Part shown: positions 1 to 6,745 of the stretch, piece after piece
Position numbering within the stretch: position 1 is the stretch's first letter
Layout of the letters: each line of letters starts with the position of its first letter
Origin: Bacillota bacterium
Lineage (GTDB): Bacteria > Bacillota > Dethiobacteria > Dethiobacterales > Dethiobacteraceae
Reading direction: 5' to 3'
Length of the DNA stretch: 27,107 bases
Assembly: GCA_012841735.1 (NCBI GenBank)
Contig: DUUE01000078.1
Span: 1 to 27,107 of the forward strand
Notes under the pieces: model-generated
Databases searched by the model: none
The model's input: only the letters and a program-made list of their open reading frames with translations
Told to the model about the DNA's origin: nothing
Made by a program: the position numbers and the translations under genes

Positions 1-65
1 AATTACTGGCTTTTTAACACTTTTGCCAAAGAATTTTTGCCCACTGCTAACTATGGACTGTTAGT

Positions 66-104
66 GAAAATGCAAACCAAGGATCGTCCAAGGTTTGCAT
101 TTTC
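66..104 (-). terminator. Long hairpin downstream of the LysM gene
   Basis: Perfect 13-bp arms (GAAAATGCAAACC at 66-78 and its complement at 92-104) enclose a 13-nt loop that can itself pair GGA with TCC. Arms rich in A and T at the outer ends give a T run on either strand, so it could stop transcription in both directions. It lies 50 bp beyond the LysM gene and is the best candidate end of the minus-strand acpS-to-LysM gene run. Nothing coding was recognised in 1-155. Confidence 0.6.
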
Positions 105-125
105 TAAGACTTTGTCTACAGTCTG

Positions 126-142
126 ACCCGCCTCCGGCGGGT
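126..142. terminator. Short GC-rich hairpin
   Basis: CCCGCC (127-132) pairs with GGCGGG (136-141) around a TCC loop, with an outer A-T pair. It has only a three-T tail on the plus strand and none on the minus strand, so it is at most a weak terminator, possibly for a plus-strand gene ending before the window, or an mRNA-end hairpin for the LysM gene that stops at 156. Confidence 0.35.
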
Positions 143-155
143 TTGCCTTTACTTC

Positions 156-347
156 TTATTCCTGCGGCAGCGGCAGACAGATGAATGTGCCTACCTGTAA
201 ATTTTGCGGGTCCAGCCCCGGGTTCAAAGCCAGAATGCCCTCCACAGTCACGCCCTGTTCCCTGGCAATTGCGAATAAAGTATCACCGGGGGCAATCTCC
301 AAAAAAAGTCCCGTGGGGCAGGCCGGCAGTCCTTCGTCCATGCCCAT
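156..347 (-). CDS. Small LysM-domain protein
   Basis: A 63-residue protein that is almost nothing but one LysM module (about residues 14-62): the pattern APGDTLFAIAREQGVT, a central ILALNPGLDP and a closing QVGTFICLPLP are the usual LysM landmarks. LysM modules bind N-acetylglucosamine in peptidoglycan or spore cortex. No signal peptide or membrane segment is visible, so it may act inside the mother cell during sporulation or be exported by an unknown route. The start has a good AGGAGG 9 nt upstream. It follows the YdcC-like lipoprotein gene by 47 bp, which suggests co-transcription. The family is clear; the biological role is not. Confidence 0.8.
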   Translation of the reverse strand: MGMDEGLPACPTGLFLEIAPGDTLFAIAREQGVTVEGILALNPGLDPQNLQVGTFICLPLPQE

Positions 348-394
348 GAATCACACCTCCTGTACCATCCTATTCGGGACGGCGGAGAATGTGC

Positions 395-1417
395 TTACTG
401 CCCGTCGGGAAAGAGTGAAACTGCGATTTTTACCAGTTCCTGCAGTGACAACACACCCGAGAGGACAAAATCCCTGCCGTCGGCGGACCAGAACAGGGAG
501 GCCAGGTTATCCTGTGCGTTTTGCTGGTAAATGCCCGTGTTCCTGCCGATGACCACTTCCCGGCTGCGGCTGCCCGCAAAAAGCCCCGTCTCATTTGCAG
601 GCGCCTGGATAAAGGTAAAGGGCACATCTCCCCGGAAGACACAAATCAGCTGTTCCCTGCCGGCTTCCAGCACGCGGGAAATGGCATGCAGTTTGGTCCC
701 CCCGGGCAGGTAGGCGGGCAGGTATACAGGCCCCGGCCAGCCTTTTTTTGCTTCTTCCAGGGTAAGGGGCGCGATCTCGCAGTAAGCCCCCACTTTGCCT
801 GCGCCGTCGGGGGTGAAAGTAAAAAGATCGGGGGAGAAATCAGGATTAAGCTCGCTTTTTTTAACTTTTACCCGGCAGAGAAGTTTTTCCTCCAGGGACA
901 ATTCCATCTGCTCGGGCAGGTATGATTTCCGGTTCAGCCACAGGCTGACAGTTTCGCCGGCCAGCGGCCCGGGATAATCTACCCGGTAAACAGCCCCGCC
1001 GTTCAATTCCGCTTCGCCCCGGAAAGTAAAGCTTTCCGCCTCCAGCAGCTGCTGCAGGTAGCCGTAAAGCAGGAAAGGTGCGGCATTTTCCCTCGTTGTT
1101 TCCGTTATCTCCAGGCGGTAGTAGTCTCCCAGTGACGGCTGGTAGACCCAGATCTGACGGCCGTCACAAATAAAGATTTGGCTCTCCTCTCCCGCCTCCA
1201 CTTCCACGCGCCAGCGCGAAGGGAAAGCATGCCACTGTTTGACACTGTACACCTGCACGCTTTCATCGGTGAATATTTCCACGTTGCACTCTGCAGTATA
1301 ACCGTCCAGTTTTGCCAGCCTGCGCTCTATCTGCGGCAGCAGTTTTTCTCCCGTTACGGCACAGCCCACAGGCAAAAGCAGCATCACCAGCAGGACAGCC
1401 AGCATTTTTCGGGACAA
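395..1417 (-). CDS. LolA/YdcC-like lipoprotein
   Basis: A 340-residue predicted lipoprotein. Residues 1-19 form a short charged start (MSRK), a hydrophobic core and a cysteine in LLLPVGC, a usable though imperfect lipobox (Pro at -3). The region to about residue 210 looks like the LolA/LppX-like fold of YdcC and GerS: 'LDGYTAECNVEIFTD', 'QWHAFPSRWRVEVEAG', 'IFICDGRQIWVYQP', and 'NPDFSPDLFTFTPDGAG' at its end. The C-terminal 120 residues resemble DUF4367-type domains. The TTG start at 1417 is preferred because AGGGGAG lies 6 nt upstream and it gives a clean signal peptide; an ATG at 1447 would prepend ten charged residues. In Bacillus ydcC lies next to acpS and is linked to sporulation; here acpS is upstream in the same gene run. 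Function is inferred. Confidence 0.7.
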   Translation of the reverse strand: MSRKMLAVLLVMLLLPVGCAVTGEKLLPQIERRLAKLDGYTAECNVEIFTDESVQVYSVKQWHAFPSRWRVEVEAGEESQIFICDGRQIWVYQPSLGDYYRLEITETTRENAAPFLLYGYLQQLLEAESFTFRGEAELNGGAVYRVDYPGPLAGETVSLWLNRKSYLPEQMELSLEEKLLCRVKVKKSELNPDFSPDLFTFTPDGAGKVGAYCEIAPLTLEEAKKGWPGPVYLPAYLPGGTKLHAISRVLEAGREQLICVFRGDVPFTFIQAPANETGLFAGSRSREVVIGRNTGIYQQNAQDNLASLFWSADGRDFVLSGVLSLQELVKIAVSLFPDGQ

Positions 1418-1479
1418 ACTTCTCTCCCCTTTTTCCCATGATTGCATCCAGCCGGCGGGCGGCTGTGCAACCTGCCGGC

Positions 1480-1926
1480 TTACACCATTGTTCTGATCAG
1501 ATCATGACGGCTGACAATCCCGAGCAGGCGGCCTTCTGCATCCAGCACAGGCAGGCGGTTCACCTTTTTTTCCACCATCATGGCGGCGGCATCCTCCGGT
1601 GTGGCCTCACTGCCGACAGTATGGACCGGTGCGGTCATTATTTCCCCCACGCTGGTTGCCGCTATTTTTTTCAGGCCGTCAAAAAAATGTTGCGGGCTTT
1701 CCAGAAAGATAACGCCGCCCAGGATTTCCGTAAAAGCCGGGACACGCAGTTTCCGCTCCCGTGCCACCAGGTCACCTTCCGTGATCATGCCAATAACACG
1801 GTTTTCCCGGTCAATAACCGGGAGGCCGCTGATCCGGTGCTCTGCCAGCAGGCGCGCAGCCTCCGCAATGGTTGTATCTGCCGTCACGGTTATCACGTCT
1901 CTGGTCATAACCTCGCTGATTTTCAT
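1480..1926 (-). CDS. CBS-domain pair protein
   Basis: A 148-residue stand-alone Bateman module: CBS1 covers about residues 1-60 (MKISEVMTRDVITV, then HRISGLPVIDRENRVIGMITEGDL) and CBS2 about 90-147 (VGEIMTAPVHTV, then KKVNRLPVLDAEGRLLGIVSRHDLI). Such pairs usually bind adenine nucleotides and sense energy charge. No enzyme or DNA-binding domain is attached, so the partner is unknown. Its ATG overlaps the stop of the nnrE-nnrD gene (ATGA), so the two are probably translated together. Both CBS halves are complete. Confidence 0.88.
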   Translation of the reverse strand: MKISEVMTRDVITVTADTTIAEAARLLAEHRISGLPVIDRENRVIGMITEGDLVARERKLRVPAFTEILGGVIFLESPQHFFDGLKKIAATSVGEIMTAPVHTVGSEATPEDAAAMMVEKKVNRLPVLDAEGRLLGIVSRHDLIRTMV

Positions 1927-3485
1927 GCGCCAAAATCCCTCTCTTCATATGTATTGGCCTGCAAGGCCAGATATGCCTGGGAAAGATGACGGACCACATC
2001 GCCGGCCAAAAGCGACCGTTCCCCTACTTTTGCCGCCGCCAGATCGCCCGCCAGGCCATGCAGGAAAACAGCCAGACGGGCGGCGGAAACAGGATCCAGT
2101 CCCTGGGCCAAAAGCGCCGCCAGCAGGCCGGTCAGGACGTCACCGCTGCCGGCGGTGGCGAGGCCGCTGTTGCCCGTGGTGTTTATGGCTATTGTACCGT
2201 CGGGCTCCGCCACAATTGTATGCGCTCCCTTGAGGACCACAGTGGCATGAAAACGCCTGGCAAGCTTGCGGGCACTGCCCGGCCTGTCCGCTTGGATGTC
2301 TTTCGTTTTCTGCCCCAGCAGACGTGCCGCCTCGCCGGGATGAGGAGTGATAACAACGGGCGCCGTGCGCCGTGCCAGAACAGACGGCATGCCGGCCAGA
2401 AGATTAAGCCCGTCCGCGTCAATCACCAGCGGCAGGGGGCATTCGGTAACAATGTCATTTAAAAGGGATTGCAGTTCCGTGGCCTGTGTCCAGCCCGGCC
2501 CCACGGCCACGGCATGACAGGCCGCCCAGCGTTCTCTGAGCAAGGCGGCAGACTCGGGCAGCAGGCTGCCCTCCGCAGCTTCCGGCAGGGCAACGGTGAT
2601 GGCTTCCGGCACCCGGGCTGCCAGCACGGTGCGGATACACGCGGGTACCGCCGCATACAGCAGGCCGCAGCCGCCGCGCAGTGCCGCACGGGCCGCCAAA
2701 ACGGCCGCCCCGGACATGCCGGCCGAGCCGGCAACCAGGAGTACGGTCCCGAAGGTGCCTTTATGGCTGTCCGCCGGTCTGTCCACAAGCAGCGGCCGCA
2801 CCACATCCGGCGTCAGCACACAGTTTTTCAGCCCGGCAAGCAAAGCCTGCGGTATACCGATATCCGCCACGGTGAGGCGGCCGGTGCACTCCGCCCCGGG
2901 ATAAAGATAGTGACCATATTTGGGCAGGGCAAAAGTAACAGTTTCCACGGCCCGGACTGCCGCCCCCATGCTGAGGCCGGTGTCGGCATTAATGCCGGAA
3001 GGAATATCCACCGCCACTACAGGCGCCGGGCTGTTGTTTACGGCCGTAATAATATCCCTGTAAAAAGCGTCCAGTTCGCGGGAAAGGCCGGTGCCGAACA
3101 GGGCGTCCACTATGAGATCTGTGCGCGCCAGCTCCGCCGCAAAAGTCTTGCGGCCTTCTTCTGTGCAGAGGCACAGCACCGGCAGTTGCAGCTTGCGCAG
3201 CATCTGCAGGTTTTGCAGCGCATCTCCGCCGTACTCCTCATCGGGGGCCACAGTAAAAACAGTGACTCTTTTCTCCCGGCACAGCTGCCTGGCCACGACA
3301 AAGCCGTCCCCGCCGTTATTGCCCTTTCCGGCCACAACTGTGAGGTTCGGCCCTGTGTTTAGCGCCCGGATGCGTTCCGCCACCCGCAGGCCGGCATTTT
3401 CCATCAGGATTATGCCGGGAATGCCGTAGTCCCTGATGGTACAGCCATCAAGCTTACGCATTTCTGCCGCAGTAACCAGCCGCAC
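1923..3485 (-). CDS. nnr: Bifunctional NAD(P)H-hydrate repair enzyme (epimerase + ADP-dependent dehydratase)
   Basis: A 520-residue fusion of both NAD(P)HX repair activities. The N-terminal epimerase half (about 1-215) has the YjeF_N nucleotide loop GKGNNGGDG (53-61) and DALFGTGLSRE (128-137). The C-terminal ribokinase-like dehydratase half (about 235-510) has GTVLLVAGSAGMSGAA, VITPHPGE (378-385), VVLKGAHTIV and TAGSGD (444-449). It restores NADH and NADPH damaged by hydration. GTG at 3485 is chosen as the start because AAAGGAG is 8 nt upstream and the protein then begins directly at the conserved VTAAEMRKLD; the longer frame to 3557 would run into nifU. In many Firmicutes this gene is close to acpS, as here. 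Confidence 0.93.
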   Translation of the reverse strand: MRLVTAAEMRKLDGCTIRDYGIPGIILMENAGLRVAERIRALNTGPNLTVVAGKGNNGGDGFVVARQLCREKRVTVFTVAPDEEYGGDALQNLQMLRKLQLPVLCLCTEEGRKTFAAELARTDLIVDALFGTGLSRELDAFYRDIITAVNNSPAPVVAVDIPSGINADTGLSMGAAVRAVETVTFALPKYGHYLYPGAECTGRLTVADIGIPQALLAGLKNCVLTPDVVRPLLVDRPADSHKGTFGTVLLVAGSAGMSGAAVLAARAALRGGCGLLYAAVPACIRTVLAARVPEAITVALPEAAEGSLLPESAALLRERWAACHAVAVGPGWTQATELQSLLNDIVTECPLPLVIDADGLNLLAGMPSVLARRTAPVVITPHPGEAARLLGQKTKDIQADRPGSARKLARRFHATVVLKGAHTIVAEPDGTIAINTTGNSGLATAGSGDVLTGLLAALLAQGLDPVSAARLAVFLHGLAGDLAAAKVGERSLLAGDVVRHLSQAYLALQANTYEERDFGA

Positions 3486-3516
3486 TCTACCCACTCCTTT
3501 CGTCAGTGCGCAGGGG

Positions 3517-3900
3517 CTATGCTTCCTGCTGCGCCTTCCGGCTGCGGTAGTCTTCAATGGCCCGTTTTAAGGCGTCGGCCGCCAGATTGGAACAGTGCAT
3601 TTTGGGCTCCGGCAGGCCGCCCAGTTCCTCGGCCACCTGTTTGTTGCTTATTTCCCAGGCTTCGACCAGTGTTTTTCCCTTCACCATTTCTGTAATGGCA
3701 CTGCTGGTGGCGATGGCGGCACCGCAGCCAAAAGTGCGGAATTTTATGTCCTCAATAACTTCCTGGTCGTTGACTTTCAGGTAGATACGCATGATATCCC
3801 CGCACTTCATATTGCCAACTTCGCCGATACCGTCCGCATTTTCAATCTCCCCCACATTGCGCGGGTTCATGAAATGGTCCATCACTTTTTCACTGTACAT
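3517..3900 (-). CDS. nifU: NifU/IscU-type iron-sulfur scaffold protein
   Basis: A 127-residue IscU-fold scaffold on which Fe-S clusters are built. The three cluster-ligand cysteines are present: C33 in KCGDIM with D35, C59 in FGCGAA, and C103 in KMHCSN. The protein begins MYSEKVMDHFMNPRNVG, a typical family start, and lacks the extra domains of long NifU. ATG at 3900 is preferred to the one at 3909 because the purine tract AGGGGG sits 9 nt upstream of 3900 but abuts 3909. It lies 17 bp after the cysteine desulfurase gene, which supplies the sulfur. Whether it serves general Fe-S supply or a specific enzyme cannot be told from this window. Confidence 0.9.
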   Translation of the reverse strand: MYSEKVMDHFMNPRNVGEIENADGIGEVGNMKCGDIMRIYLKVNDQEVIEDIKFRTFGCGAAIATSSAITEMVKGKTLVEAWEISNKQVAEELGGLPEPKMHCSNLAADALKRAIEDYRSRKAQQEA

Positions 3901-3917
3901 TGTTTTCATCCCCCTGC

Positions 3918-5081
3918 TTATTCTTTACCCGCATAGACAGGCGACATGGCCCGCAGGCGCGCTACAATCCCCGGCATGACAGACAAAACATAGTCTATCT
4001 CTTCTTCCCTGTTGTAAGCACTCAGTGTCAGGCGCAACGAGCCGTGCGCCGTCTGGTGATCCAGCCCCATGGCCATAAGTACATGGGACGGATCCAGCGA
4101 ACCTGAAGTGCAGGCGGAACCGCTGGAAACGGCAATCCCTTTCAGGTCGAGACTTAAAATCATGGATTCCCCTTCCACATACTGCACAGATATATTCACA
4201 TTGCCCGGCAGCCTTTTTTCCGGATGGCCGTTCAGTCTGGTATCCGGTATGGCCAAAAGTCCTGCCATCAGCTTGTCGCGCATGGCTTTAATACGGCTTA
4301 CCTTGGCCTCCATGTCAGTGGTGGCCAGTTCAATGGCTCTGCCCAGGCCCACAATGCCGGCCACATTTTCCGTGCCCGGCCGCAGCTTACGTTCCTGGGC
4401 GCCGCCAAAACTGAATACTTTAAGTTTTGTCCCCTTGCGCACGTAGAGGGCGCCGACCCCTTTGGGTCCATGGAATTTATGGGCGGAAAGGGAAAGCAGG
4501 TCAACCTGCAGCTCATCAACGTTTACAGGCAGGACACCGATGGCCTGCACCGCATCGGTATGGAAAATCACACCGCGTTCCCGGCAGATTTGCCCGATTT
4601 CCGCCACAGGCATAATTGTTCCCACTTCATTATTGGCCATCATGACGGAAACAAGTATGGTCTCGTCAGTAATGGCGTCCGCCACATCCCGGGGGGATAC
4701 CATGCCGTATGCGTCCACCGGCAGGAGCGTAACCCTGAAACCTTCCGCCTCCAGCGCTTTGCAGGCATCAAGCACCGCATGGTGTTCCACGGCTGTGGTG
4801 ATAAGATGACGGCCCTTGTTCTGCAGGGCGCGGGCTACGCCGCGAATGGCAATATTGTCGGCTTCAGTGGCGCCCGAAGTAAAAATAATTTCCCGTGGTT
4901 CGGCCCCCAGGGCGGCTGCAGTTTTTTCCCGTGCCTCTTCCACTGCTTTGCGTGCCTCGCGGCCAAATGAATGAATGCTGGAGGGATTGCCGTAAATGGC
5001 GGTCAGATACGGTTGCATGGCCACAAAAACCTCATCATGCATTCTTGTTGTCGCCGCATTGTCCAGATAAACCTTCTGCAT
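3918..5081 (-). CDS. nifS: Cysteine desulfurase (NifS/IscS family)
   Basis: A 387-residue PLP enzyme that converts cysteine to alanine and carries the sulfur as a persulfide to the scaffold protein. Visible landmarks: YLDNAATT at the N-terminus, FTSGATEADN (67-76), histidines 100-101, the PLP-binding Lys202 in SLSAHKFHGPKG, and active-site Cys324 in SSGSACTSG, whose short loop is typical of class I NifS/IscS enzymes. The ATG directly follows the iscR stop codon (TAAATG), with GAGGAGG 8 nt upstream, so it is translated from the iscR transcript. Full length for the family. Confidence 0.94.
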   Translation of the reverse strand: MQKVYLDNAATTRMHDEVFVAMQPYLTAIYGNPSSIHSFGREARKAVEEAREKTAAALGAEPREIIFTSGATEADNIAIRGVARALQNKGRHLITTAVEHHAVLDACKALEAEGFRVTLLPVDAYGMVSPRDVADAITDETILVSVMMANNEVGTIMPVAEIGQICRERGVIFHTDAVQAIGVLPVNVDELQVDLLSLSAHKFHGPKGVGALYVRKGTKLKVFSFGGAQERKLRPGTENVAGIVGLGRAIELATTDMEAKVSRIKAMRDKLMAGLLAIPDTRLNGHPEKRLPGNVNISVQYVEGESMILSLDLKGIAVSSGSACTSGSLDPSHVLMAMGLDHQTAHGSLRLTLSAYNREEEIDYVLSVMPGIVARLRAMSPVYAGKE

Positions 5082-5516
5082 TTAACTGTCCTCCTCGTTT
5101 GTCTCCCGTGACATCATGATGACATCGGCCAGGGTTATCTCATCAAGCACTTCCGACATTGTGTCCCGCAGCTTTTCCCAGATACCGCGCGTCAGGCATA
5201 TGTTTTTACGTTTGCAGGAACTGTCATTGCCTTCGGCAACGCAGTCCACCGGGGCAATGGGGCCTTCCAGGGTGCGCACAATATCGCCCACCTTTATTTT
5301 TTCCGGCGGGTGCGCCAGGGTATAACCGCCTTTGGCTCCTCTGACCGAAGTGATCAGGCCTGCCCGTCGCAGCGGCAGGAAAATTTGTTCCAGGAATTGA
5401 TACGAGATGCCTTCCCTCGCGGCAATCTCGCGCAGCGGGATGGGACCGGCACGGAAATTCAATGCCAGTATTGCCATGGCACGAACACCATATTCACCCT
5501 TGGCAGTGATTTTCAT
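5082..5516 (-). CDS. iscR: Rrf2-family (IscR-like) Fe-S sensing regulator
   Basis: A 144-residue Rrf2 winged-helix regulator starting MKITAKGEYGVRAM, with the recognition-helix region ISYQFLEQIFLPLRRAGLITSVRGAKGGY. Three cysteines (C92, C101, C107) match the position of the IscR [2Fe-2S] ligands, though the first gap is eight residues instead of IscR's five. It most likely senses Fe-S status and controls the nifS-nifU genes that follow. ATG at 5516 is chosen because GGTGAT is just upstream and the family begins there; an in-frame extension to 5588 lacks support and covers the promoter. A CymR-like role in cysteine control is less likely because CymR lacks these cysteines. Confidence 0.87.
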   Translation of the reverse strand: MKITAKGEYGVRAMAILALNFRAGPIPLREIAAREGISYQFLEQIFLPLRRAGLITSVRGAKGGYTLAHPPEKIKVGDIVRTLEGPIAPVDCVAEGNDSSCKRKNICLTRGIWEKLRDTMSEVLDEITLADVIMMSRETNEEDS

Positions 5517-5559
5517 GTTATCACCAGCAATCCCGATTGTTTTGGTCGGCATTTTCTTT

Positions 5560-5588
5560 AGCGTAACAGGAAAAAGCCCCTCCGTCAA
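5560..5588 (-). promoter_or_regulatory. Sigma-A type promoter of iscR-nifS-nifU
   Basis: On the minus strand TTGACG (5588-5583) is followed after exactly 17 nt by TACGCT (5565-5560), preceded by TGT as an extended -10. The -35 box is 5/6, the -10 only 3/6. It lies 44 nt upstream of the iscR start. The -35 box falls in the loop of the hairpin that ends acpS. Confidence 0.5.
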
Positions 5589-5594
5589 GGGGGC
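5571..5594 (-). terminator. Rho-independent terminator after acpS
   Basis: On the minus strand GCCCC (5594-5590) pairs with GGGGC (5580-5576) and is followed by five T residues (5575-5571). It begins 23 bp beyond the acpS stop. The stem is short but all G-C. Confidence 0.5.
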
Positions 5595-5616
5595 GGGAGG
5601 AGTTTCTTTTTACAGT

Positions 5617-6021
5617 TTAATGTTTTTGTAAGACCAGTGCCGCAGCCGAAGCCACGGCATACTCCCGGCTGTGGCTCAGCGACAGCGCCACGGGGGACAG
5701 GGAAAGCTTTTCTGCCCGTTTTGCCGCTTTGCCGGAGAGGTGCACCACCGGTTCTCCCCCGGGCAAAGAGAGTATTTCCACTTCAGTCCAGTTCAGGCTG
5801 CCTATCCCCAGTCCCAGCAGTTTAAACACAGCTTCCTTGGCGGCAAAGCGGGCCGCCAGGTGCCGGGCGGCATTGTCTCTCGCCGCCAGCTGTTCCTGTT
5901 CCCGTGCCGTAAAGAGGCGCTGCAAAAACTGTCGGGGGCGCCTGCCAAATGCCCGGGCAACCCGGTCAATTTCAATAATATCCACCCCGCAGCGCACCGC
6001 CGCCCTGTTTTCCCGGTTCAT
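5617..6021 (-). CDS. acpS: Holo-[acyl-carrier-protein] synthase
   Basis: A 134-residue AcpS that transfers 4'-phosphopantetheine from CoA to the serine of acyl carrier protein. It contains the Mg-binding aspartate in GVDIIEIDR (12-20) and the glutamate in ARFAAKEAVFKLLG (57-70), plus the C-terminal SLSHSREYAVASAAAL block typical of the family. ATG at 6021 is chosen; it is preceded by AAAGG and CAGGAG tracts of imperfect spacing, and an in-frame ATG at 6051 would overlap the upstream response regulator. The gene starts 13 bp after that regulator, so it may be read from the kinase-regulator transcript. Confidence 0.92.
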   Translation of the reverse strand: MNRENRAAVRCGVDIIEIDRVARAFGRRPRQFLQRLFTAREQEQLAARDNAARHLAARFAAKEAVFKLLGLGIGSLNWTEVEILSLPGGEPVVHLSGKAAKRAEKLSLSPVALSLSHSREYAVASAAALVLQKH

Positions 6022-6034
6022 GCTCCTGCCGCCT

Positions 6035-6745
6035 TTACAAAACTGTTTCAAATTTATAGCCGATGCCCCAGACAGTCCGTAAGTATGTTGGATTGGCCGG
6101 GTCTTTCTCTATTTTTTCCCGGATACGCCGGATTAAAACTGTTACCGTGCCCGTATCACCGAAATATTCGTTTCCCCACACCAGATCAAGCAACTGATCC
6201 CGGCTGTAGACCACACCGGGATTATTGGCCAGCACCCACAGCAGGTCAAATTCTTTCGCTGTCAGGTAAACATCTTTGCCGTTCAGTTTCACTTCCCGCG
6301 TTTTACTGTTAATATAGAGGCGCCCGTCATCAAATGTTCCCTGCCGGAGACGGGGAGCAAGCTCCTCGCCGGCGACACGGCGCAGGACGGCCTTAACACG
6401 CAGCGCCAGCTCCGAAGGGCTGAAAGGTTTGGTTACATAGTCATCCACCCCCAGGTTGAAGCCCAGGGCTTTGTCTTCCAACTCGTCCTTGGCGGAAAGA
6501 ATAATAACCGGTGTATTGTCCCCCCTGCTGCGCAGTGCCCGGCAGACTTCAAAGCCGTCCATTTCCGGCATCATTAAGTCAAGCACAATTAAATCCGGAC
6601 GCTCCTCCTCCACTTTCTGGACGGCTTCCAGCCCGTCCGCCGCATGGATCACCTTGTAAGCGTCCTTCCGCAGGCTCTGTTCGACAATGCGCCGGATTTT
6701 CGGCTCATCATCCACAACCAGGATCTTTGTCATTTTACTGCTCAT
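6035..6745 (-). CDS. OmpR/PhoB-family response regulator
   Basis: A 236-residue regulator: receiver domain (about 6-122) with acidic pocket VDDE, phospho-acceptor Asp56 in LIVLDLMMPEMDG and Lys106 in YVTKPF, then a winged-helix DNA-binding domain (about 135-233) with AKEFDLLWVLANNPG and the closing YLRTVWGIGYKFE. It should be phosphorylated by the membrane kinase encoded immediately upstream, whose last codons it overlaps by 11 bp. ATG at 6745 has AAAGGAGG 8 nt upstream and is clearly the start; the open frame to 6811 lies within the kinase gene. Target promoters are unknown. Confidence 0.94.
   Translation of the reverse strand: MSSKMTKILVVDDEPKIRRIVEQSLRKDAYKVIHAADGLEAVQKVEEERPDLIVLDLMMPEMDGFEVCRALRSRGDNTPVIILSAKDELEDKALGFNLGVDDYVTKPFSPSELALRVKAVLRRVAGEELAPRLRQGTFDDGRLYINSKTREVKLNGKDVYLTAKEFDLLWVLANNPGVVYSRDQLLDLVWGNEYFGDTGTVTVLIRRIREKIEKDPANPTYLRTVWGIGYKFETVL

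Noticed and set aside
3486..3557. N-terminal extension of the nnr gene to 3557
   Set aside because: It overlaps nifU, is not family-like, and a GTG with a strong ribosome site exists at 3485.
5517..5588. N-terminal extension of iscR to 5588
   Set aside because: It would cover the promoter and the Rrf2 fold starts at MKITAKGEYG.
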